From NCBI RefSeq assembly GCF_005491205.1, contig NZ_CP028035.1, positions 1,860,001 through 1,924,000 of the forward strand: a DNA stretch of 64,000 nt. The letters run 5' to 3'. A program made the translations under genes and the position numbers. Origin of the DNA: Nissabacter sp. SGAir0207. GTDB taxonomy: Bacteria; Pseudomonadota; Gammaproteobacteria; Enterobacterales; Enterobacteriaceae. Shown here in pieces: positions 21,550 to 29,638 of this stretch (within the stretch, counting starts at the first letter, position 1; each line of letters opens with the position of its first letter). The notes under the pieces are model-generated. The model made no database searches, was not told where the DNA came from, and was given only the letters and a program-made list of their open reading frames with translations.

Positions 21550-22521
21550 ATGAGAACCCTGCGTTACTACCCGGAAGCCTGGCCGTTGCATTCGGCCTTT
21601 GTGATTGCCCGAGGCCGCCGCACTGACGCGCGCGTGGTGGTGGTGGAGATTGAGGAGCAGGGCTGGCGTGGGGTGGGTGAGTGCACGCCCTATCCGCGCT
21701 ATGGCGAGAGCGAGGCGTCGGTGATGGCGCAGCTGGCTGGCGCGGTGGCGGCGGTGGAGCGCGGCGCGGATCGCCAGCAATTGCAGCAACTGCTGCCGCC
21801 CGGCGCGGCACGCAATGCGCTGGACTCGGCGCTCTGGAGCCTGGAGTGCGCGCGCAGCGGCGAAACCCTCTGGCAGCGCACCGGCATCGCCCCGGTGCCC
21901 GCCGTCAGCACCGCGCAGACCGTAGTGATTGGCTCACCGGAGGAGATGGCTGGCTCCGCCGCCGCCCTGCGCGACAACGGCGTGACCCTGCTCAAGATCA
22001 AGCTGGATGACCGGCTGATTGCCGAGCGGCTGGTGGCGATCCGCTCGGCGGTGCCGGAGGTGGCACTGATCGTCGATGCCAATGAGTCCTGGCAGGCGGA
22101 GGGGCTGGCGGCGCGTTGCCAGCTGCTGGCGGATTTGGGCGTGCTGATGCTGGAGCAGCCGCTGCCAGCCGGTGAGGATGGCGCGCTGGCCAACTTCATT
22201 CATCCACTGCCAATCTGCGCCGATGAGAGTTGCCACACCGCCGCCGACCTGCCAGCGTTGGCGGGGCGCTACCAGATGGTGAACATCAAGCTCGACAAGG
22301 CGGGCGGGCTGACGGCGGCGCTGGAGCTGGCGCAGCAGGCACGCGCGCAGGGGCTGGAGCTGATGCTCGGCTGTATGCTCTGCACCTCACGCGCCATCCG
22401 TGCCGCCCTGCCGCTAGCACCCGGCGCGCGCTTCCTGGATCTTGACGGGCCGACCTGGCTGGAGACCGACGCGGAACCCCGGCTGGCGTTCCACCGCGGC
22501 GGCATCGACCTGACCCGCTAG
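21550..22521 (+). CDS. ycjG: L-Ala-D/L-Glu epimerase
   Basis: The protein has 323 residues and belongs to the enolase superfamily (muconate-lactonising subgroup). The two acid/base lysines are K151 (LLKIKLD) and K247 (VNIKLDKAGG). The metal ligands are D176 (VDANESW), E202 (LEQPLP) and D225 (CADESCH). It epimerises L-Ala-D-Glu to L-Ala-L-Glu so that a murein-derived dipeptide can be broken down. It sits next to mpaA, which generates this substrate's precursor, with which it overlaps by four bases at the 3' ends. Confidence 0.95.
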   Translation: MRTLRYYPEAWPLHSAFVIARGRRTDARVVVVEIEEQGWRGVGECTPYPRYGESEASVMAQLAGAVAAVERGADRQQLQQLLPPGAARNALDSALWSLECARSGETLWQRTGIAPVPAVSTAQTVVIGSPEEMAGSAAALRDNGVTLLKIKLDDRLIAERLVAIRSAVPEVALIVDANESWQAEGLAARCQLLADLGVLMLEQPLPAGEDGALANFIHPLPICADESCHTAADLPALAGRYQMVNIKLDKAGGLTAALELAQQARAQGLELMLGCMLCTSRAIRAALPLAPGARFLDLDGPTWLETDAEPRLAFHRGGIDLTR

Positions 22522-23222
22522 TCGTGCTGCAACAGCCCCACCAGCGCTGACAGGTAGCGCTCGCTCGCCTCATCGGCGGAGATGGGCGGCAACTCCAGCG
22601 TGATACAGGGCAGTTCGCGTTCAACACACCAACTGCCGAACGAGCCGGGCGTCGCATAGCCGACGCTGGCGACCAGCGGCAGGTCAAACGCCTGCACCAG
22701 CCAGCCGGCCAGCGCGGTGCTGTCCGGGTCTTCGACACAGGCCAGCGGCTCATGCAGCGACACCACCCAGCGCGGCGACAGCTGGGCAATCAGCGCGCAG
22801 AGCGCCTGCGTCTCTGGCTCAGAGCCGGGGGCATCACCGGAGGAGAGGCGCACGTCGCGCTCTGGCGCATAACTGTTCCAGCGATAGTGGGTATCACCCG
22901 ACCGCCAGTTGTCGCTGGCGAAGTTGCGGTTGAGATCCACGCCATTGGCATTGGCGCGCAGCCCTAGCTGGCAGCCATCCGGGTTGGCCGCCAGAATGAC
23001 ATGGTGGCGCTGCTGGCCCGGCAGCAGGGCGCGCAGGGCGCAGGAGAGGGCGACCACGGCGGCCCCCTCATCGCCGTGGGTGCCAGCCAGAATCAGGCCG
23101 GTCTCGGGCGTCAAGTGGCTGGCGGGAAAGTAGAGCAGCGGCGCGCCGAGCACTGACCGGCCATACTCCACCCCTTTATTTGGCAGCGGGCCACGCTCGC
23201 TGCGCAATTTTAGTAGTGTCAC
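22518..23222 (-). CDS. mpaA: Murein tripeptide amidase MpaA
   Basis: The protein has 234 residues and is a zinc carboxypeptidase of the M14 fold. Ligands are H49 and E52 (AGTHGDEGAA) and H157 (SLHEPLAC), and the catalytic glutamate is about E210 (ITLELPP); NGVDLNRNF is the substrate-binding block. It cleaves the D-Glu to diaminopimelate bond in murein tripeptide in the cytoplasm. Translation begins at GTG 23222 with AGGAG seven to eight bases upstream. It faces ycjG and is divergent from mppA, so all three genes of the recycling route lie together. Confidence 0.93.
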   Translation of the reverse strand: MTLLKLRSERGPLPNKGVEYGRSVLGAPLLYFPASHLTPETGLILAGTHGDEGAAVVALSCALRALLPGQQRHHVILAANPDGCQLGLRANANGVDLNRNFASDNWRSGDTHYRWNSYAPERDVRLSSGDAPGSEPETQALCALIAQLSPRWVVSLHEPLACVEDPDSTALAGWLVQAFDLPLVASVGYATPGSFGSWCVERELPCITLELPPISADEASERYLSALVGLLQHD

Positions 23223-23430
23223 CTGTGTCTCCTCTTAAAGGGCCTCCCTCTATTTACGCCTGTTCCTGAGGGGGAAACAGCCTTTTCTTGCAGCGCGGAT
23301 GCCAGCCGGCTCGCAAAATTCATCACCCAATGGCGGAAGGCACGGAATAGTCGGGAATTTTTGTTCAGTCGTCGCGGCGAGAGTGGTACAACTGGCAAAG
23401 GAGACATTTCACAAGCCGGAGTAACAAGGA

Positions 23431-25047
23431 ATGGCAAAACGTAACATGATTCTCGGCAGCGCCGCGCTGCTGGCAGTGGCCGGGCTGGCTGGCGCGGCGA
23501 CGGTACCGCCCGGTACTGTGCTGGCGGAGAAGCAGGAGGTAGTGCGCCACATCAAGGATGAACCCGCCTCCCTCGACCCGATGAAAGCCGTCGGCCTGCC
23601 GGAGGCGCAGGTGGCACGCGACCTGTTTGAGGGGCTGGTGAATCAGGACGCCGACGGCAAGGCCATTCCCGGCGTGGCGGAGAGCTGGCAGACGCAGGAC
23701 AACCGCGAGTTCCTGTTCACCCTGCGCCGCGATGCGCGCTGGTCGAATGGCGATCCCGTCACCGCCCACGACTTTGTCTACAGCTGGCAGCGGCTGGTGG
23801 ACCCCGCCACCCACGCCACTGGTGCGTGGTTTGCCGCGTTGGCGGGGCTGGAGAATGCCGACGCCATCACCGCTGGCAAACTGCCGCCAGCCCGGCTGGG
23901 CGTCACGGCGATGGATGACCACACCCTGCGCGTGCGCCTCAGTCGGCCGGTGCCCTATTTTGTCAACCTGCTGGCGAGCTTCAACCTCTTCCCGGTGCAC
24001 AAGGCAACGGTGGAGAAGTATGGCGATGCGTGGACCAAGGTGGGCAATCTGGTCGGCAACGGTGCCTTCATGCTGCAACAGCGGGTGGTGAATGAGAAGC
24101 TGGTGCTGGTGCCGAACCCGCACTACTGGGATCACGCGCACACGGTGTTGACCAAAGTGACGCTGATGCCGATTAATCAGGAGTCCAGCGCCACCAAGCG
24201 CTATCTGGCGGGCGACATCGATATCACCGAGTCCTTCCCAAAAAACCTCTACCAAAAGCTGCTTAAGGAGATCCCCGGTCAGGTCTACACCCCAGACCAG
24301 CTCGGCACCTACTACTACGCCTTCAACACCCGGCGCGCGCCGACCAACGACGCGCGGGTGCGGCTGGCGCTCTCCTTTGCCATTGACCGCCGCATCATCG
24401 CAGAGAAGGTGCTCGGCACCGGTGAGAAACCGGCGTGGCACTTTACCCCGGATGTCACCGCGGGCTTCCGCGCCGAACCCGGCCCGCTGCAACAGATGAG
24501 CCAGCCAGAGCTGGATGCGCAGGCGAAAACCCTGCTGGCGGCCGCTGGCTATGGCCCCGGACGGCCGCTGCATCTCTCGCTGCTCTACAACAGTTCCGAG
24601 AATCACCAGAAGATCGCCATCGCGGTGGCCTCCATGTGGAAGAAGAAACTGGGGGTGGAGGTGAAGCTGGTCAATCAGGAGTGGAAAGCCTACATCGATA
24701 GCCGTAACAGCGGCGACTTTGATGTGGTGCGTGCCTCCTGGGTTGGCGACTACAACGAGGCCTCCACCTTCCTGTCGCTGCTGACCTCGAACCAGCCGGG
24801 CAACATTGCGCGCTTTAGCGATTCGGCCTATGACAAAGCCATCAGTCAGGCCGCCAACGAGACTGATTTGTCGGCACGCAATCAGGCCTATAATCAGGCC
24901 GAACAGATCATCGCCACACAGGCACCCATCGCGCCCATTTACCAGTACACCAATGGCCGGCTGATCAAGCCGTGGGTCAAGGGGTATCCCATCACCAACC
25001 CAGAGGATGTGGCCTACAGCCATACCCTCTATATCCTGAAGCATTGA
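23431..25047 (+). CDS. mppA: Murein peptide-binding protein MppA
   Basis: This 538-residue periplasmic solute-binding protein (OppA family, SBP_bac_5) has a signal peptide ending around residue 22. Typical blocks are RHIKDEPASLDPMKAVGLPE, DLFEGLVNQ, YYYAFNTRRAP and the C-terminal APIAPIYQYTNGRLIKPWVKGYPITNPEDVAY. It delivers L-Ala-D-Glu-meso-DAP tripeptide to the Opp permease. GGAG stands ten bases before the ATG at 23431; a second ATG four codons later is a possible alternative start. A GC hairpin without a T-run follows the stop (25052-25071). Confidence 0.94.
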   Translation: MAKRNMILGSAALLAVAGLAGAATVPPGTVLAEKQEVVRHIKDEPASLDPMKAVGLPEAQVARDLFEGLVNQDADGKAIPGVAESWQTQDNREFLFTLRRDARWSNGDPVTAHDFVYSWQRLVDPATHATGAWFAALAGLENADAITAGKLPPARLGVTAMDDHTLRVRLSRPVPYFVNLLASFNLFPVHKATVEKYGDAWTKVGNLVGNGAFMLQQRVVNEKLVLVPNPHYWDHAHTVLTKVTLMPINQESSATKRYLAGDIDITESFPKNLYQKLLKEIPGQVYTPDQLGTYYYAFNTRRAPTNDARVRLALSFAIDRRIIAEKVLGTGEKPAWHFTPDVTAGFRAEPGPLQQMSQPELDAQAKTLLAAAGYGPGRPLHLSLLYNSSENHQKIAIAVASMWKKKLGVEVKLVNQEWKAYIDSRNSGDFDVVRASWVGDYNEASTFLSLLTSNQPGNIARFSDSAYDKAISQAANETDLSARNQAYNQAEQIIATQAPIAPIYQYTNGRLIKPWVKGYPITNPEDVAYSHTLYILKH

Positions 25048-25203
25048 GAAACCGGGGCCGCACGGCGGCCCCAGTGACATTCGCCACACCCGCTCACACT
25101 TCTCTGCGGGCGGTTGCGTTGCGTCTCAAGCACTTAACGCTAAAATAGAGAAAAAGGCCGGCGGCGCAGTGGCCGCCCGGCAGACACTATCTAGGTGAAA
25201 TAC

Positions 25204-26187
25204 GTGGACGTCATTAGCGGCAAACAACTTCAAATATCAGACGCGGTCTATGCTTACCAGCTGGACGGCAAGGGTGGGGCGGTGCCGATCGACCCCGAAA
25301 GCGCCATCACCAGCGACAAACCCTGCTGGATCCACCTTGATTACGCCTTGCCCGCCAGCGGCCAGTGGCTCAGCACCACGCCGCTGTTGCCGGACACGGT
25401 ACGCGACGCCCTCGGTGGCGAGAGTATGCGCCCACGCGTGACGCGAATGGGTGACGGCACCCTGATCACCCTGCGCACCATCAATTTCAACCCCGACTCC
25501 CGGCCAGACCAGCTGGTCACCATCCGGGTCTATATCACCGACAAGCTGATCGTCACCACCCGCCACCGCAAGGTCTACTCGATTGACGATGTGCTGGATG
25601 ACCTGAAGAAGGGCAGTGGCCCGGTCAACAGTGGCACCTGGCTGATTGAGCTGTGTGATGCACTGACGGCGCACGCCAGCGAGTTCATCGAGGATCTGCA
25701 TGACAAGATCATCGACATGGAAGACGGGGTGCTGGACCAGCAGATCCCGGAGCGCGGGCAGATGGCGCTGCTGCGTAAACAGCTGATTGTGCTACGCCGT
25801 TACATGGCGCCCCAGCGCGATGTCTTCACCCGGCTGGCCAGTGAGCGCCTGCCGTGGATGAGTGAGGATGACCGCCGCCGGATGCAGGAGATCGCCGATC
25901 GCCTGGGGCGCGGCCTTGACGATTTGGATGCCAGCGTGGCGCGCACGGCGGTGCTGACCGATGAGATCGCCAACTTGATGGCGGATGCGATGAACCGCCG
26001 CACCTACACCATGTCGCTGCTGGCAATGATCTTCCTGCCGACCACCTTCCTGACCGGGCTGTTTGGCGTCAACCTCGGCGGCATTCCCGGCGGCAACTCG
26101 CCCTACGGTTTCGCCACCTTCTGCCTGTTGCTGGTGCTGCTGGTGGTGGGCGTAGCGTGGTGGCTGAAGCGCAGCAAGTGGCTATAA
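25204..26187 (+). CDS. zntB: Zinc transporter ZntB (CorA family)
   Basis: From GTG 25204 the product is 327 residues, exactly the E. coli length, and AGGTGA lies five bases upstream. A GTG three codons earlier is in frame but has no ribosome-binding site. The long cytoplasmic domain contains [23 protein letters not shown] and [19 protein letters not shown]. Two C-terminal transmembrane segments flank the CorA-type signature [10 protein letters not shown]. It forms a pentameric channel-like transporter that moves zinc into the cell together with protons. It lies just upstream of FnrS, as in E. coli. Confidence 0.95.
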   Translation: MDVISGKQLQISDAVYAYQLDGKGGAVPIDPESAITSDKPCWIHLDYALPASGQWLSTTPLLPDTVRDALGGESMRPRVTRMGDGTLITLRTINFNPDSRPDQLVTIRVYITDKLIVTTRHRKVYSIDDVLDDLKKGSGPVNSGTWLIELCDALTAHASEFIEDLHDKIIDMEDGVLDQQIPERGQMALLRKQLIVLRRYMAPQRDVFTRLASERLPWMSEDDRRRMQEIADRLGRGLDDLDASVARTAVLTDEIANLMADAMNRRTYTMSLLAMIFLPTTFLTGLFGVNLGGIPGGNSPYGFATFCLLLVLLVVGVAWWLKRSKWL

Positions 26188-26207
26188 CCAGACAATCGGC
26201 CCCAATA

Positions 26208-26221
26208 TTGAGCGAAATCAA
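26208..26221 (+). promoter_or_regulatory. FNR box of the fnrS promoter
   Basis: TTGAG-CGAA-ATCAA matches the FNR consensus TTGAT-N4-ATCAA at nine of ten positions. Its centre is about 42 bp upstream of the predicted FnrS start at 26257, the class II activator position. A -10 hexamer CACTAT lies at 26244-26249. Confidence 0.88.
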
Positions 26222-26256
26222 AATGACGGCCTGCGGAATCAGGCACTATCTCTCTC

Positions 26257-26375
26257 GCAGGTGAATGCAACGCCAAGCGATGGGCGTTGCGCTCCATATT
26301 GTCTTATTTCTTACTTTAGAATTACTGCATAGCACATTTAATTCGTACCAGCCGGTCTCTGACCGGCTTTTTTTT
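26257..26375 (+). ncRNA. fnrS: FnrS small regulatory RNA
   Basis: The sequence from GCAGGTGAATGCAACG through GGCGTTGCGCTCCATATTG and GAATTACTGCATAGCAC is nearly identical to E. coli FnrS. It ends in the terminator hairpin AGCCGGTC / GACCGGCT with eight T residues. The predicted length is 119 nt (about 120 in E. coli). FnrS is an Hfq-dependent RNA made under anaerobic conditions that represses mRNAs for aerobic functions such as sodB, sodA and maeA. The terminator loop sequence has diverged from E. coli while the 5' hairpin and the single-stranded regulatory segments are kept. Location after zntB is conserved. Confidence 0.95.
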
Positions 26376-26400
26376 GCCTCTTATTCGGCAAACAGGCATA

Positions 26401-26427
26401 AAAAAGGCGCACCGCAGTGCGCCTTTT
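26401..26427. terminator. Terminator of ttcA
   Basis: Stem AAAAGGCGCAC / GTGCGCCTTTT around a CGCA loop, between FnrS and the ttcA stop. It is symmetric, so it could work in both directions. Confidence 0.85.
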
Positions 26428-26442
26428 CCCACCCTCAGCAGG

Positions 26443-27375
26443 TTATTTTATTTCCAGCACGTTGAGGCGCTCAGCCATCACTGGCTCCTCCTCATCGCCC
26501 TGCCAACCCACTGGCTGTGCCGGCAGATCTTCACGGTCGAAGGCCAAGTCGCCGCCGTCAATTACCGCGCTACCGTGGCGGATGCTGCGGAAATCAAACA
26601 GGTTATGATCGGCCAGGTGCGACGGCACCACATTCTGCATGGCGCTGAACATGGTCTCCACGCGGCCAGGGTATTTCTTATCCCAGTCACGCAGCATCTC
26701 TTTGATCACTGCGCGTTGCAGGTTAGGCTGCGAACCGCACAGGTTACACGGGATGATCGGGAAGGCGCGGGCCTCCGCGAAACGCTCAATGTCCTTCTCG
26801 CGGCAGTAGGCCAGCGGGCGGATCACCACATGCTTGCCATCGTCGCTCATCAGTTTTGGGGGCATCCCTTTCAGCTTGCCGCCGTAGAACATGTTGAGGA
26901 ACAGGGTCTGCACCATGTCATCACGGTGGTGGCCCAGCGCGATCTTGGTACAACCCAGCTCGGTGGCGGTGCGGTAAAGAATGCCGCGACGCAGGCGCGA
27001 GCAGAGCGAGCAGGTGGTCTTGCCTTCCGGGATCTTCTCTTTGACGATGCCGTAGGTGTTCTCTTCCACAATCTTGTACTCGACGCCCAACTGCTCCAGA
27101 TAGGCGGGCAGCACATGCTCCGGGAAGCCCGGCTGTTTCTGGTCGAGGTTGACCGCCACCAGCGAGAAGTTCACTGGCGCGCTCTGTTGCAGGTTCATCA
27201 GGATTTCCAGCATGGTGTAGCTGTCTTTGCCGCCGGAGAGGCACACCATGATGCGGTCACCCTCTTCAATCATATTGAAGTCGGCGATGGCCTGGCCCAC
27301 GTTGCGGCGCAGGCGTTTCTGCAACTTGTTCAGGTTGTACTGTTCTTTTTGATTAACCACGTGTTTCTCTTGCAT
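26443..27375 (-). CDS. ttcA: tRNA 2-thiocytidine synthetase TtcA
   Basis: The protein has 310 residues. The ATP-pyrophosphatase P-loop is [11 protein letters not shown] at 45-55. Cysteine pairs that bear on the [4Fe-4S] cluster are C122/C125 (TCSLCSR) and C210/C213 (IPCNLCGS). It adds sulfur to C32 of certain tRNAs. I chose ATG 27375 ([21 protein letters not shown]), which matches E. coli, though no good Shine-Dalgarno precedes it. In E. coli K-12 the Rac prophage is integrated in this gene; here it is intact. Confidence 0.96.
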   Translation of the reverse strand: MQEKHVVNQKEQYNLNKLQKRLRRNVGQAIADFNMIEEGDRIMVCLSGGKDSYTMLEILMNLQQSAPVNFSLVAVNLDQKQPGFPEHVLPAYLEQLGVEYKIVEENTYGIVKEKIPEGKTTCSLCSRLRRGILYRTATELGCTKIALGHHRDDMVQTLFLNMFYGGKLKGMPPKLMSDDGKHVVIRPLAYCREKDIERFAEARAFPIIPCNLCGSQPNLQRAVIKEMLRDWDKKYPGRVETMFSAMQNVVPSHLADHNLFDFRSIRHGSAVIDGGDLAFDREDLPAQPVGWQGDEEEPVMAERLNVLEIK

Positions 27376-27521
27376 AGTTGTCACGCTCAGCCGCCACAAT
27401 GCGGGCCAGTGAGCCGGGAGAGTCTGAAAGTGTCTAATGCGCTGTATGGTACGGATTGCCACGGCGAATGCCAGCGCGTTTTTGCTCTGGCAGGGAGGAA
27501 AATGGGCGATTGCGCCGGTCA

Positions 27522-27550
27522 TTCGACAATTAATTACAACATACTATAAA
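27522..27550 (+). promoter_or_regulatory. Candidate sigma-70 promoter upstream of the small ORF at 27601
   Basis: A TTCGAC -35 (27522-27527) and a TATAAA -10 (27545-27550) are separated by 17 bp. The expected start near 27557 would give a leader of about 44 bases that contains the AAGGAG at 27585. Confidence 0.5.
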
Positions 27551-27600
27551 TTGAACGGCTTTGTCATGATGCCCGGTTCAGGGAAAGGAGACCCCATAAG

Positions 27601-27783
27601 GTGGCGGTACAGGCGAAAAGGGCGTTCAAAGGTGGGGTTGTCGAACAGGTAAACCCCGGCGGGCAGGCCAATTGGATAACCATAAAAGGGCGACGGGGAA
27701 AAAAGTCCGGCGAAAGGATCAGGTTTCGCCGGCAGAAAAACAGTCAGTATTTAACTGAAAAACAGTGGATGCTAATTACTTAG
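27601..27783 (+). CDS. Unrecognised small basic protein (60 aa)
   Basis: A GTG at 27601 with AAGGAG ten bases upstream opens a frame of 60 codons. The product begins VAVQAKRAFKGGVVEQVNPG, is rich in Lys and Arg (GRRGKKSGERIRFRRQK) and ends KQWMLIT. It has no signal peptide or membrane segment. I do not recognise a family. A plausible promoter lies at 27522-27550. The local composition is more AT-rich than in neighbouring genes. It could equally be chance, but promoter, ribosome-binding site and frame are all in order. Confidence 0.4.
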   Translation: MAVQAKRAFKGGVVEQVNPGGQANWITIKGRRGKKSGERIRFRRQKNSQYLTEKQWMLIT

Positions 27784-28192
27784 CTCAGGAACTATATAAA
27801 AGCGGATAATTACCGCAACTAAAATAAATGCCTGCACGGGCGTCCGGCTTAGTCAGCGGAAATAAAATGTTACCACAAGCCGCGCGTGACGCCGCTTCCA
27901 GGGCGACGCCCCGAAAATAGCTGGCAATGCTTTTCGGACATTCCTCACACCAGATTCCGCATCGGCTAAGCGCTTGATCTTGGGTGGGTAGCTCGCATGT
28001 CTGGCGGGTAGGGTGTTAGCGGGTTGTCAGGGGACGTAACTATTTTTAAGAGCAGGGAGAATTGATTATTCTTTTTTATCGCCGTTTGCATATTTACTCC
28101 CGCCGTAAAGGGCGCTAAAAATAGCGCTGGCGTATCCCTGTCATGCCGTCGGGGCGCCGCCCATTCCTTTACCCCGATGCAGGAGCAGGCCA
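27784..28192. other. Intergenic region before ydbJ, no gene seen
   Basis: This 409-bp stretch contains short GC-rich hairpins (for example GCGCT-AAAAAT-AGCGC near 28110) and T-tracts but no frame with a good ribosome-binding site. In E. coli ydbJ, ydbK and hslJ occupy the area next to ldhA; ydbK and hslJ are not in this window. Confidence 0.5.
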
Positions 28193-28474
28193 ATGAAATT
28201 CGCCGCCGGTCTATTATTCGCAGGCACTTTACTCGCACTGACTGGATGCAGCAGTCATGAAGATGATATGCAGTATGCCGATGAGCCGGCGCAGCAGGGC
28301 ACCAGTGCCCACCTTAACCGGGCAAACCCGGCCTCGCTGAACTGTGGCCGGGTGGGAGGCCAACTGACGCTGGCGCGCCAGTTGGATGGCAGCACCATCG
28401 GCATGTGCCAACTGCCGAACGGCAAGCAGTGCGAAGAGTGGGCGCTGATGCGCGGCGGCTGCCCGGCTAATTAA
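28193..28474 (+). CDS. ydbJ: YdbJ-like lipoprotein (DUF333)
   Basis: This 93-residue protein has a lipobox LALTGC with the modified cysteine at 19, so it is an outer- or inner-membrane lipoprotein. A DUF333 domain follows, recognised by NPASLNCGRVGGQL, GSTIGMCQLPNGKQCEEWALMRGGCP. E. coli YdbJ has the same plan. The function is unknown; DUF333 also occurs fused to META domains of HslJ type. AGGAG precedes the ATG. Its stop overlaps the ldhA stop by four bases on the other strand. Confidence 0.82.
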   Translation: MKFAAGLLFAGTLLALTGCSSHEDDMQYADEPAQQGTSAHLNRANPASLNCGRVGGQLTLARQLDGSTIGMCQLPNGKQCEEWALMRGGCPAN

Positions 28475-29469
28475 GGCTCCTTGGTCAGCAAATTGGGGCA
28501 GGGCTGGCCGCTCGCGAGCTGCGCCACATTTTGCAATGTGGTCTCCGCGATGCTGGTCAGCGCCTCCTCGGTCAGGAACGCCTGATGGCCGGTAAACAGC
28601 ACATTGTGGCAGGCGGAGAGACGGCGGAAGACGTCGTCCTGAATCACGTCATTGGACTTGTCCTCGAAAAACAGATCGCGCTCGTTCTCATACACATCCA
28701 TTCCCAGCGCGCCAATCTTCTGCTGCTTGAGCGCCTCAATGGCGGCAGTGGAGTCAATCAGCCCACCGCGGCTGGTATTGATGATCATCACGCCGTTTTT
28801 CATCTTGCGGAAGGCATTGGCATTCAGCAGGTGGTGGTTCTCCGGCGTCATTGGGCAGTGCAGGGTGATAACGTCCGACTGAGCGTAGAGCGTATCGAGA
28901 TCGACATACTCCGCGCCAATTTCCAGCGCCTGCGGCGTCGGGTAGGGATCATAGGCCAGAAGCTTCATGCCGAACCCCTTCAGAATGCGCATGGTTGCCA
29001 GCCCAATCTTGCCCGTGCCGATAACACCGGCGGTGCGGTTGTGCATATTGAAACCGATCAGCCCATCCAGCGCGAAATTGGCGTCGCGGGTGCGCTGGTA
29101 GGCACGGTGGATGCGGCGGTTGAGGGTCATCATCAGCCCGACGGCGTGCTCGGCCACCGCCTCCGGGGAGTAGGCTGGCACCCGCACCACCTGGATGCCC
29201 AGCTCGCGGGCGGCATCAAGATCGACGTTATTGAAGCCAGCACAGCGCAACGCCAGCACCTTCACCCCCTGGGATGCCAAATCCTCCAGCACCTCGCGGC
29301 TGGCGTCATCATTAACGAAAATACAGACTGCCTCACAGCCCACGGCGTTCTTGGCCGTCACCGGCGTCAGCAGAAAGTCAAAAAATGCCAGTTCAAAGTG
29401 AAAGCGCTGGTTCACCAGCTCCATATATTTGCGGTCGTAGTGTTTGGTACTGTAGATCGCCATCTTCAT
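28471..29469 (-). CDS. ldhA: Fermentative D-lactate dehydrogenase
   Basis: The protein has 332 residues and belongs to the D-2-hydroxyacid dehydrogenase family. The NAD-binding motif is GTGKIGLATMRIL, and the catalytic His is in FTGHQAFLT near the end; the Arg is in INTSRGGLIDS and the Glu in YENERDLFFED. It reduces pyruvate to D-lactate during fermentation. ATG 29469 has GGAGAG seven bases upstream, and the product starts MKMAIYSTKHYDRKYME. It is divergent from ydbH, as in E. coli. Confidence 0.96.
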   Translation of the reverse strand: MKMAIYSTKHYDRKYMELVNQRFHFELAFFDFLLTPVTAKNAVGCEAVCIFVNDDASREVLEDLASQGVKVLALRCAGFNNVDLDAARELGIQVVRVPAYSPEAVAEHAVGLMMTLNRRIHRAYQRTRDANFALDGLIGFNMHNRTAGVIGTGKIGLATMRILKGFGMKLLAYDPYPTPQALEIGAEYVDLDTLYAQSDVITLHCPMTPENHHLLNANAFRKMKNGVMIINTSRGGLIDSTAAIEALKQQKIGALGMDVYENERDLFFEDKSNDVIQDDVFRRLSACHNVLFTGHQAFLTEEALTSIAETTLQNVAQLASGQPCPNLLTKEP

Positions 29470-29638
29470 CGCTGCTCTCCTACCGTAAGCCAATAATAAA
29501 AGTCTACTGTGAAACTACCAGATGCGGCCGGTTGCCACCATCGGTTGCTGCCTTTTCGGCATCGTCGCCGTGCGCTGGCAGAGGAATGGTGTTAAGTATG
29601 GTATCTTGCAGCGTTTTTGGGAAAAAACAGGACAGGTG

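Noticed and set aside
23365..25089. 574-codon open frame on the minus strand across mppA
   Set aside because: It is the complement of a certain mppA gene; with high GC at third positions such antisense frames stay open by chance. No ribosome-binding site or family resemblance.
26443..27375. Prophage integration in ttcA as in K-12
   Set aside because: The gene is uninterrupted and no phage genes are near.
26374..27549. 391-codon plus-strand frame across ttcA
   Set aside because: Antisense shadow of ttcA; His/Gln/Leu-rich composition typical of reversed coding DNA.
28193..28474. HslJ heat-inducible lipoprotein as the identity of this gene
   Set aside because: The DUF333 core is present but there is no META domain and the protein is too short for HslJ.
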